From NCBI RefSeq assembly GCF_900199205.1, contig NZ_OBMJ01000001.1, positions 1,364,001 through 1,428,000 on the forward strand: 64,000 bases of DNA. Reading direction: 5' to 3'. Both the position numbers and the translations under genes were made by a program. The notes under the pieces were generated by a model that saw nothing but the letters and a program-made list of their open reading frames with translations, was not told the DNA's origin and did no database searches. Positions 53,588 to 61,900 of the stretch are shown piece by piece (position 1 is the first letter of the stretch; each line of letters starts with the position of its first letter). The DNA comes from Streptomyces sp. 1331.2 (GTDB lineage Bacteria; Actinomycetota; Actinomycetes; Streptomycetales; Streptomycetaceae).

Positions 53588-55794
53588 TGACATTGTCGCA
53601 AGCGGGCGTCCACGAAGCGTCCCCTGCCACCGCGCCGGACACCCCGCCGCCGGGGAAGGAGGGCCCGGGAACGGAGACCACGGGAACGGAGGCCACGGGG
53701 AAGGAGGCCCGACGCCGTACCTGGCCGGTCGCCGTCGGGACGGTGGCGCTGCTGCTCGCCCTCACCGCGCTCTCGCTGTCGGTCGGCGCCGGCGAGGTCG
53801 GCCCCGGACGGGTCCTGGACTACCTGCTCGACCGCGGCGGCGCCCGCGCCGACGGCCGCCTCGCCCTCGTCGTCGGCGACCTGCGGCTGCCCCGCACCCT
53901 CACCGCCCTGCTGGTCGGCGCCGCACTCGGCGTGGCCGGCGCGCAGTTGCAGTCCGTCACCCGCAACCCGCTCGCCGAGACCGGACTGCTCGGCGTCAAC
54001 GCCGGCGCCTCGCTCGGCGTCGTGCTCGGCATCGCCGTACTCGGCGTGCAGACCTCCTACGGCTACCTCGCCTTCGCCTTCGGCGGAGCCGTCCTCGCCA
54101 GCACCCTGGTGCTGCTGATCGCGGGCAGCCGGGGCGGCGGCTCGCCGATGCGCCTGGTCCTCGGCGGCTCCGCGGTCGGTGCGACCTTCGGCGGACTCAC
54201 CGGCATCCTGATCGTCAACTCCCCGGAGACGTACGACCGGTACCGCGTCTGGGTGCTCGGCTCGCTCGCCGGAGCGGAGGGCTGGACGACGCTGCGCCAA
54301 CTCGCCCCCGCCCTCGGCGCCGGCTTCCTGCTCGCCCTGCTCACCACCCGGCCGCTCACCGCCCTCGCACTCGGCGACGACCTCGCCCGCGGCCTCGGCC
54401 ACCGGCCCGGCGCCACCCGGGCGACGGTCGCCGTCGCCGTCACCCTGCTCACCGCCTCCGCGGTCGCCCTCGCCGGGCCGATCTCCTTCCTCGGCCTGCT
54501 CGCGGGCTTCCTCGCCCGGGCCGTCGCCGGTCCCACGGTCGGCCGACTCACCCTGCTCGCCGGGCTGTTCGGCGCCGCCGTCCTCACCGGCGCCGACGTA
54601 CTGGCCCGGGTGGTGGCCCGCCCCTTCGAGGCGCCCGTCTCGGTGATCGTCGCCCTGGTCGGCGCCCCCGCACTGATCGCGATCGTCCGCTCCCGGCGCT
54701 CCGCCGCCCTCGCCATCGCCGACCCGGCCGAGGCCGCACCGCCCGCACGACGGGTCGAACCACCCTCCCCGAAACCGGACGTGGTACTGCGAAACGGCGC
54801 CTGGTCGCTACTGCTCCCCCGCCGGGCCCTGCTCGCCTCGCTCGGCCTGGGCGCCGCACTGCTCGCCGCCGTCGTGGTCTCCGCGCACGCCGGGCAGAGC
54901 GAACTCGGCCTGGGCCGCACCTTCCAGGCCGTGTTCGGCTACGGCGACCGCCTCGACGTGCTGCTGGTGCAGAAGTTCCGGCTCGGCCGGATCGTCGCCG
55001 GACTCGCCGCCGGCGCCGCACTCGGCCTGGCCGGCTGCCTCACCCAGACCCTCGCCCGCAACCGTCTCGCCACCCCCGAACTGCTCGGCGTCAACGACGG
55101 CGCCACCGCCGCCGTCCTGATCTCCGCCACCGCCTCCGGAACCTTCGGCGCCTGGTGGGCCGGGCCGCTCGGCGCGCTCGCCGCCGTCCTCGTCGTCACC
55201 CTCGTCTCCGGCGGGCTCGGCGCGCGCGGTTACCGGGTGCTGGTCGTCGGCCTCGCGATGTCCGCGCTCGCCTCCGCGGTGATCCAGGTCGCGCTGGCCC
55301 GCCGCTCGCTCAACTCGGCCGGGTCGCTGTACGTCTGGACCTCCGGCAGCCTCAACGGACGGGACTACGCCATCGCCACGCCCGTCCTGATCGGGCTGGC
55401 CGTGCTGGTGCCGATCGCCCTGGTGGCGGCCAGGCGGCTGGCCGTGCTGCGCTTCGACGACAACGTCGCCGCCGCACTGGGCGTCGACCCCGGCCGGGTC
55501 CGGCTCGCCTGCCTGCTGCTGGCGGTCGCCCTCGCCGGACTGGCGGTCGGCGTCTGCGGGCCGGTCGGCTTCGTGGCGCTCGCCGCGCCCGTGATCGCCG
55601 CACGACTGGCCGGGCCCGCCCGGGTGCCGGTCCTCGGCTCGGCCCTGACCGGCGCCCTGCTCGTCGTCCTCGCGGACACCCTCGGCCGGGTACTGATCGG
55701 CGGGGTGGAGATCCCCGTCGGCATCGTCACCACCGTGCTCGGCGGGCCCTTCCTGCTCTGGGTGCTGCTCAGCCGCAAGAGCAGCACTGCTTAA
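53587..55794 (+). CDS. Double FecCD-type siderophore permease (fused FecC-FecD)
   Basis: A 735-residue protein made of two complete FecCD permeases in tandem. The first unit covers about 40-375 (RNPLAETGLLGVNAGASLG) and the second about 405-735 (RNRLATPELLGVNDGATAA), joined by a hydrophilic linker. About 20 membrane spans are expected. The fusion mimics the FecC-FecD heterodimer. The ATG at 53587 overlaps the iron box, so the mRNA may be leaderless. It works with the lipoprotein at 52458 and the ATPase at 51585. Confidence 0.93.
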   Translation: MTLSQAGVHEASPATAPDTPPPGKEGPGTETTGTEATGKEARRRTWPVAVGTVALLLALTALSLSVGAGEVGPGRVLDYLLDRGGARADGRLALVVGDLRLPRTLTALLVGAALGVAGAQLQSVTRNPLAETGLLGVNAGASLGVVLGIAVLGVQTSYGYLAFAFGGAVLASTLVLLIAGSRGGGSPMRLVLGGSAVGATFGGLTGILIVNSPETYDRYRVWVLGSLAGAEGWTTLRQLAPALGAGFLLALLTTRPLTALALGDDLARGLGHRPGATRATVAVAVTLLTASAVALAGPISFLGLLAGFLARAVAGPTVGRLTLLAGLFGAAVLTGADVLARVVARPFEAPVSVIVALVGAPALIAIVRSRRSAALAIADPAEAAPPARRVEPPSPKPDVVLRNGAWSLLLPRRALLASLGLGAALLAAVVVSAHAGQSELGLGRTFQAVFGYGDRLDVLLVQKFRLGRIVAGLAAGAALGLAGCLTQTLARNRLATPELLGVNDGATAAVLISATASGTFGAWWAGPLGALAAVLVVTLVSGGLGARGYRVLVVGLAMSALASAVIQVALARRSLNSAGSLYVWTSGSLNGRDYAIATPVLIGLAVLVPIALVAARRLAVLRFDDNVAAALGVDPGRVRLACLLLAVALAGLAVGVCGPVGFVALAAPVIAARLAGPARVPVLGSALTGALLVVLADTLGRVLIGGVEIPVGIVTTVLGGPFLLWVLLSRKSSTA

Positions 55795-55813
55795 GTCACT
55801 TGGAGCCATCACT

Positions 55814-56938
55814 GTGGAAACCCCTCCCCGCGTCACGACCGATCCCGACGACCCCGCCTACCGCCTGGTCACCTTCACCCACCACGGCGAGGACTGCGAC
55901 GGAGTCCTCGCCCTGCTGCACACCGTGACCGACAAGGACCGCCACGTCGGGGACCTCACACCACACCTGATGGCCCGCCAATCCGACGGGGCCTGGTCGA
56001 TCACCTACCGGCTGCGCGCCGACCACCGCGCCTCCTACCAGCTGTACCCGTTCCGCGGCCAGGCTCCCGGCACCACCCGCCCCGACTGGCTGCGCGTCCT
56101 CGACCACGCCCGCCCCGACCCGTACGACCGCGAGCCCCGGCTGCCCGCCCGCGACGGCCGTCACCCCTCCTCGGTGCTCAGCCTGCCCGAGGCGCCCGCA
56201 CAGCCGTACGTCCGGCGGCGCGAGGACGTGCCGCGCGGCCGGACACAGTCGCACACCGTCGCCGGGCGGCGGGTCGACGTCCACCTCCCTGCGGGACACC
56301 GCGGCGGCCCGCACTCGGTGGCCGTACTGCTCGACGGCGAGATGTGGGCCGAGGTGCTGTCCGTCGACGACACCCTCGACAACCTGACGGCCGACGGCGC
56401 GATCCCGCCCACCGTCACTCTGCTCGTGCACACCATGGGCCCCGGCCGGCCGGACGACCTCAGCTGCAACCCGGCCTTCGTCGACCTGCTCGCCGACCGC
56501 CTCCTCCCGTGGGCCGCAACGGAGTTCGGCGCCACCACCGACCCGGCCGACACCGTGATCGCCGGCCAGAGCGCGGGCGGACTGACCGCCGCCTACGCCG
56601 CCTTCCACCGGCCCGAGCGCTTCGGCAACGCCCTCTCCCAGTCCGGCTCCTTCTGGTGGCCGGACGGCACCGAGGCCGACGCCGGCAGCGAATGGCTGAC
56701 CCGGCAGTTCGCGACCGGGGAACGACGGGCCGCCCGCTTCTACGTCGAGGTCGGCCTGCAGGAGTGGATGCTGCTCACCCAGAACCGCCACCTGCGCGAC
56801 GTGCTCACGGCCCGCGGCTACGACCTCGCCTACCGCGAGTTCAACGGCGGCCACGACTACGCCTGTTGGCGCGGCGGCCTGGCCGACGGCCTGGCCCATC
56901 TGCTCGGATCGGACCACTCACCCGAACGACCGGAATAG
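55814..56938 (+). CDS. Enterochelin esterase-like hydrolase (Fes/IroD type)
   Basis: A 374-residue protein with the N-terminal Fes-type domain (about 10-125) and a C-terminal esterase domain. The nucleophile is Ser253 in IAGQSAGG and the catalytic His is His347 in FNGGHDYACWR. Such enzymes hydrolyse tri-ester siderophores to release iron. The GTG at 55814 follows GGAG. It lies 19 bases after the permease gene and is probably cotranscribed under the same iron box. Confidence 0.92.
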   Translation: METPPRVTTDPDDPAYRLVTFTHHGEDCDGVLALLHTVTDKDRHVGDLTPHLMARQSDGAWSITYRLRADHRASYQLYPFRGQAPGTTRPDWLRVLDHARPDPYDREPRLPARDGRHPSSVLSLPEAPAQPYVRRREDVPRGRTQSHTVAGRRVDVHLPAGHRGGPHSVAVLLDGEMWAEVLSVDDTLDNLTADGAIPPTVTLLVHTMGPGRPDDLSCNPAFVDLLADRLLPWAATEFGATTDPADTVIAGQSAGGLTAAYAAFHRPERFGNALSQSGSFWWPDGTEADAGSEWLTRQFATGERRAARFYVEVGLQEWMLLTQNRHLRDVLTARGYDLAYREFNGGHDYACWRGGLADGLAHLLGSDHSPERPE

Positions 56939-56950
56939 ACCGAAGTCAAA

Positions 56951-57007
56951 CCGGCCCGGCCTGCCGCCCGCTAGGAGGCAGGCTGGGCGGCGGAGCGGTC
57001 GGGCCGG
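56951..57007. terminator. Nested inverted repeats after the esterase gene
   Basis: Outer arms CCGGCCC (56951-56957) and GGGCCGG (57001-57007) enclose inner arms GCCGCCC (56963-56969) and GGGCGGC (56985-56991). It lies directly after the esterase stop and before the end of the convergent Uma2 remnant, so a terminator is likely. Confidence 0.55.
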
Positions 57008-57010
57008 CGG

Positions 57011-57300
57011 TCAGTCCCGGTGGGGGACGAGCCGGGACAGGTCCAGCTCGAAACCGAACGGAGCGGGAATGCGGATGGACTCGCCGAACTCCCGCTCCGT
57101 CCGGGTGTGATAACGGTCGCGGTTCGGCTCGGAGAACAACGTCACGGTCTTCTGCCGCGGGTCCACGATCAGGTAGAGCGGGAAGCCCATGCGCGGGTAG
57201 TCGCGGACCTTGCCGGTCCAGTCGTTCTCGGGGTTGGACGGCGAGACGATCTCGATCGCGATCAGCGCCTCTTCGAGCAGGCGGTAGCGCTCAGGGTTCG
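57011..57300 (-). pseudogene. Truncated Uma2-family nuclease remnant
   Basis: The minus strand from 57300 to a TGA at 57011 encodes the C-terminal half of a Uma2 (PD-(D/E)xK fold) protein: ALIAIEIVSPSNPENDW, GKVRDYPRMGFPLYLIVDP and a normal C-terminal tail. The N-terminal half is missing, and upstream the frame runs into unrelated sequence at the end of the MFS gene. The only in-frame ATG would give about 60 residues. It looks like the scar of a deletion or rearrangement at this edge of the siderophore locus. Confidence 0.75.
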
Positions 57301-57370
57301 TGTGGACTCCTCCAGTGCTCCGACCACCGTACGGCAGCCGGAGCCGTCGGGTCCGCGAGCGGCCCCGGCG

Positions 57371-58789
57371 TCAGTCCTCCGGGGGCGGGCCCGGGGCCTC
57401 GGCCGGGAGGCGGAGGGCTAGGAGGGCGCCGGAGGCGACCAGGGCGGAGGTGAGGAGGAGGGCGAGGCGGTACGGGGTGGTGCCCGAGTCGGCGGGGAGG
57501 GCGCCGATGAGGGCGGCGGTGGCGGCGATGCCGAGGGCGCCGCCGAGGGTGCGCAGGATGGTGAACAGACCCATCGCGCGGCCCATGGCGGGGCCGGGGA
57601 CGTCGGAGAAGCCGGCGATCTGGACGGTGAGGACGGCGGTGCCCAGGATCAGGCCGACGGCGAACATCAACACCCTTACCGCCCACGGGTTCTCGGCGAA
57701 GCCCAGGGCGGCGAGGACGAGGGCCGCCAGCAGCAGCCCCGGCAGCGCGAGACGGCGCGGGCCGAGCCGGGGCAGCAGGCGGTCCACCACCTGTGAGGCG
57801 GCCATCAGGCCGATCGCCTCGGGGAAGACGCTCAGCCCGGCGTCCAGCGCGGAGGCGCCGAGCGCCGCCTGGTAGAGCAGCGGGAGGGCGAACAGGGCGC
57901 CCATCAGCCCGGCCGAGGTGAGCAGCGCCAGCCGGCTCGCCGCGCCGAAGGTCCGGTCGGCGAGCAGTCGAAGGTCCACCAGCGGTCCGGCGGCCAGCAG
58001 TTGGTGCCGGACGGCGGCGCCCAGCAGGGCCAGGCCGAGCAGCCCGCCGAGGACCACGCCCGGGGAGGTCCAGCCGTGGGCCGGGCCGAAGCCGAGGGCG
58101 TAGGTCAGCAGGCCGAGGCCCGGGGTGGCGAGCAGGAAGCCGGTGGTGTCGAAGCGGCCTGCCGGGGGCTCCTGCGCACCGCGCAGGCCGAAGAGCCCGA
58201 GGGCGACGGCGGCCACCCCGATCGGCACGTTGACCAGGAACAGCCAGTGCCAGGACAGGTGTTCGGTGAGGAACCCGCCGAGCGGCGGGCCGAGGGCGGG
58301 CATCAGCGCGGTCGGGACGATCAGGATCCGGCCCAGGCCCGCCCGCTCGTGCGGGGCGAAGGCCCGGAACAGCAGCGTCATCCCGACCGGGGTGAGCAGT
58401 CCGCCCGCCACCCCCTGCACGGCGCGCGCGGCGGCCAGCGGGGCGAGGGCGGGGGCGGCGGCGCACAGGGCGGAGGCGAGGGTGAAGGCGCCCAGCGCGC
58501 CGAGGAAGACCCGCTTCACGCCGTACCGGTCGCCGAGCCAGCCCGCCACCGGCAGGCCGAGGGCGAGGCCGACCAGGAAGGCGGTCTCCACGGCGTTGGC
58601 GGCCGAGACGGGCCGACCGAAGTCCTCGGCGATCCTGAACAGCGCGGGGTTGACGATGGTCGAGTCCAGGCCGTTCATGCACATCGCGGCCGTGTGGACG
58701 GCGATCACCGCGGCGCGCCCGGCGAGCAGGGGGCGCGCCGGGGCCTGCGCGGCGGGGGCCTGCTCCGCCGGGGCCTCGGGAGGGGTCAC
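57371..58789 (-). CDS. MFS exporter (DHA2/EmrB-like), probable siderophore efflux
   Basis: A 472-residue transporter with about 12-14 spans. Typical blocks are [30 protein letters not shown] and [21 protein letters not shown] choose the GTG at 58789, which overlaps the mbtH stop as GTGA; an upstream GTG at 58816 would add 9 residues and a larger overlap. It follows the NRPS and mbtH in one operon and likely exports the siderophore. Confidence 0.9.
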   Translation of the reverse strand: MTPPEAPAEQAPAAQAPARPLLAGRAAVIAVHTAAMCMNGLDSTIVNPALFRIAEDFGRPVSAANAVETAFLVGLALGLPVAGWLGDRYGVKRVFLGALGAFTLASALCAAAPALAPLAAARAVQGVAGGLLTPVGMTLLFRAFAPHERAGLGRILIVPTALMPALGPPLGGFLTEHLSWHWLFLVNVPIGVAAVALGLFGLRGAQEPPAGRFDTTGFLLATPGLGLLTYALGFGPAHGWTSPGVVLGGLLGLALLGAAVRHQLLAAGPLVDLRLLADRTFGAASRLALLTSAGLMGALFALPLLYQAALGASALDAGLSVFPEAIGLMAASQVVDRLLPRLGPRRLALPGLLLAALVLAALGFAENPWAVRVLMFAVGLILGTAVLTVQIAGFSDVPGPAMGRAMGLFTILRTLGGALGIAATAALIGALPADSGTTPYRLALLLTSALVASGALLALRLPAEAPGPPPED

Positions 58790-58971
58790 AGGGCGGTCCA
58801 GTGCGCGGTGATCCACGCCAGGACGGCCGCTCGCTCACCCGGGCCGTGGGCGACGTTCCAGCCGGCCGGGACGGCGGCGAAGGCGGGCCAGAGGGAGTGC
58901 TGTCCCTCGGGGTTGACGAGTGCGAGGAACTCGCCGTCGGCGTCGAAGGGGTTGGCAGGGGCGTCACTCAT
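58786..58971 (-). CDS. mbtH: MbtH-like protein
   Basis: A 61-residue NRPS helper that binds and activates adenylation domains. The signature is complete: [29 protein letters not shown] and the final WITAHWT. The ATG at 58971 overlaps the NRPS stop by 8 bases, and its own stop overlaps the exporter gene. Its presence supports an active NRPS assembly line. Confidence 0.96.
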   Translation of the reverse strand: MSDAPANPFDADGEFLALVNPEGQHSLWPAFAAVPAGWNVAHGPGERAAVLAWITAHWTAL

Positions 58972-61900
58972 CGGAGGCGGTCTCCAGGTGGTCGGCGATC
59001 ACGCTCGCGATGTGCGCGATCGGGTCGGGCAGGGTCATGTCCTTGTGCGAGCAGGCCACGTCGGTGTTGGTGATCCGGCCGGACACGTACGGGGTCCAGA
59101 GCTCGGGCACCAGGGTGTCGTCGATGGTGTCGACGGTGGCGCGGAAGAACAGCACGTCGCCGTCGAAGCGGCGGTGGTCGTAGCCGCGCACCAGGTGGTT
59201 GGTGTTGAGGTAGATCCGGTTGAGCGCCGCCACGGTGGCGTCGTCGAGGCCGGCGAGCGGGCTGCCCTCGCGGCGCAACACCGCGATGACGGAGTCGAGT
59301 TCGAGCGGCCGTCCGTCGAGGTCGGCGGGGCCGAAGCCGCCCATGGTGAGCAGCGCCTCCAGCGCCTCGGCCTGGTCGGGGACGGGCAGTTCGCGGAAGC
59401 CCTCGGCGGGGTAGGCGTCCAGGATGGCGAGCAACTCGACGTCCTGGTCGAGCTCCTGGAGCCGAACGGCGACCGCGTGCGCGATGATCCCGCCGGTGGA
59501 CCAGCCGAGCAGCCGGTACGGGCCCTCGGGCTGGACCTCGCGCAGCCGGTCGGCATAGTGCGCGGCCAGCTCCTCCATCGTGGCGGGCAGCGGTTCGGCG
59601 GCGGTGGCGGCGCCGACGCCCTGGGCCTGGAGGCCGTAGATCGGGACCTCGCCGGGCAGGTGGCGGATCAGGCCGGTGTAGCACCAACTGAGGCCGCCGG
59701 CCGGGTGGACGGCGAACAGCGGGCGCTGCCGGGGCCCTCGGCCGGGGGCGACGGGCCGCAGCGGGAGCAGCACGTCCAAGGCGTCGGCGTCCTGTGACCC
59801 CGTGGTGAGCGCGGAGTCGAGGGCGGCCGCCGTGGGCGCCTGGAACAGCGTGCCGATGCCGACCTCCAGTCCGAGCACCTCGCGGATCCGCCCGGCCAGG
59901 CGCACGATCAGCAGCGAGTGCCCGCCGAGGGCGAAGAAGTCGTCCTCGACCCCGACCGCGGCCACGCCCAGCACCTCGGCGAACAGTTCACACAGCTGCT
60001 GCTCGCGCGGGGTGCGCGGCGGTCGCCCGGCGCCCGCGGCGGGCGCCTCGGGGGCGGGGAGGGCGCGGCGGTCGAGCTTGCCGTTGGCGGTCAGCGGGAG
60101 GCGGTCCAGCAGCACGACGGCGGACGGCACCATGTGGACGGGCAGTTCGGCGGCGGCGTGGCTGCGCAGGGTCTCGGGCGACAGGCCGTCGGCCACCGCG
60201 CTGCCGGGCGCCTCGCCGTCGGCCGCCGCGCTGCCGGGCACCGCGTAGGCGACCAGCCGCTGGTCCCCCGGCACGTCCTCGCGCACGACGACGGCGGCGT
60301 CGGCGACGTCCGGGTGAGCCGCCAACACGGCTTCGATCTCGCCGAGTTCGATGCGGAAACCGCGCAGCTTGACCTGCTGGTCGGCGCGGCCGAAGTACTC
60401 CAGGACGCCGTCGGCGCGGCGGCGGGCGAGGTCGCCGGAGCGGTACATCCGGGTGCCGCGCTCGCCGAACAGTTCGGCGTACGGGTCGGCGACGAAGCGG
60501 GTGGCGGTCAGGTCGGGGCGGCCGAGATAGCCGCGGGCCAGGCCTGCCCCGGCGACGTACATCTCGCCGGTGACGCCGGGCGGGACGGGCCGCAGGTAGC
60601 GGTCGAGCACGTAGACCCGCAGGTCGGGGATGTTGACGCCGATGGTGCTGCTGCTTCCGGCGGCGGCGCTCGCCCGGTCGAGGGCGATGTACGAGACGTG
60701 CACGGTGGTCTCGGTGATGCCGTACATGTTGACCAGGGTCGGCGCGTCCTCGGCGTGCCGGGAGTACCAGTCGTCGAGCCGGCCGAGCTCCAGTGCCTCG
60801 CCGCCGAACACCACGTAGCGCAGGGCCAGTTCGCTGCCGGGGTGCTCCCGGTCGGCAGCGCTGAGCTGGTAGAACGCGGACGGCGTCTGGTTGAGCACGG
60901 TGACGCGTTCGCGGGCGAGCAGGTCGAGGAAGGCGGCCGGGTCGCGGCTGACCAGGTGCGGGACGACGACCAGCCGGCCGCCGTGCAGCAGGGCGCCCCA
61001 CAGCTCCCAGACGGAGAAGTCGAAGGCGTAGGAGTGGAACAGCGTCCAGACGTCCTCGGCGCCGAAGCCGAACCAGTGGTCGGTGGCGGAGAACAGCCGG
61101 ACCACGTTGCGGTGGGTGACGGGCACGCCCTTGGGGCGGCCGGTGGAGCCGGAGGTGTAGATGACGTACGCGGTGTCCTCGGCGCACAGCGGGCGGGTGC
61201 GCTCGTGCTGGGCCAGCGGGACGGCCGGGTACTGCTCGGACTCCGGCCCGTCGACGAGGATCCGGCGCACCGAGTGGGCGGGCAGCCGGGGCGCGGCGGC
61301 GCGGTCGGTGAGCAGGGCGGCCGGGTCGGCGTCGGCCAGCATGTAGGCGAGGCGGTCGGCCGGGTAGTCGGGGTCGAGCGGCAGGTAGGCGGCGCCGGAC
61401 TTGGCCACTGCCAGGAGCGCGACGACGAGTTCGAGCGAGCGCGGCAGCGCGAGGGCGACGATGGTGCCGGGGCCGATGCCCTCGGCGGCCAGCAGGCGGG
61501 CCAGCCGGTCGGCGCGGGCTCCGAGTTCGGTGTAGTCGAGCCGGCTTCCCTGGTAACTGACGGCGATGGCACGGGGGTTGGCCGCGGCGGCGGCCTCGAA
61601 CAGTTCGGGCAGGGTGGCGCGGGGGTGGAGACGGCCGGGGCTGAGGCAGCCGGGGCGGGGGCGCCGTTCCACTCGACCAGGGCGCGCAGCCGCTCCTCCT
61701 CGCCGATCAGCGGGAGCAGGCCGATCGGCGTGTCGGGGGCGCTCGCGGCGGCGGTGAGCAGTCGGGCCAGGCGTTCGCCGAGCGCGGCCACGGTGGTGGC
61801 GTCGAAGAGGTCGGTGCGGTATTCCAGGAAGCCGCCGATGCCGCCGTCGGGCCGTTCGCCCGCGTTGAGGGTGAGGTCGAACTTGGCGGTGCCGCTGGGG

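Noticed and set aside
58790..58816. Upstream GTG start for the MFS exporter
   Set aside because: It would overlap mbtH by 31 bases; the GTGA overlap at 58789 is the usual coupling arrangement here.
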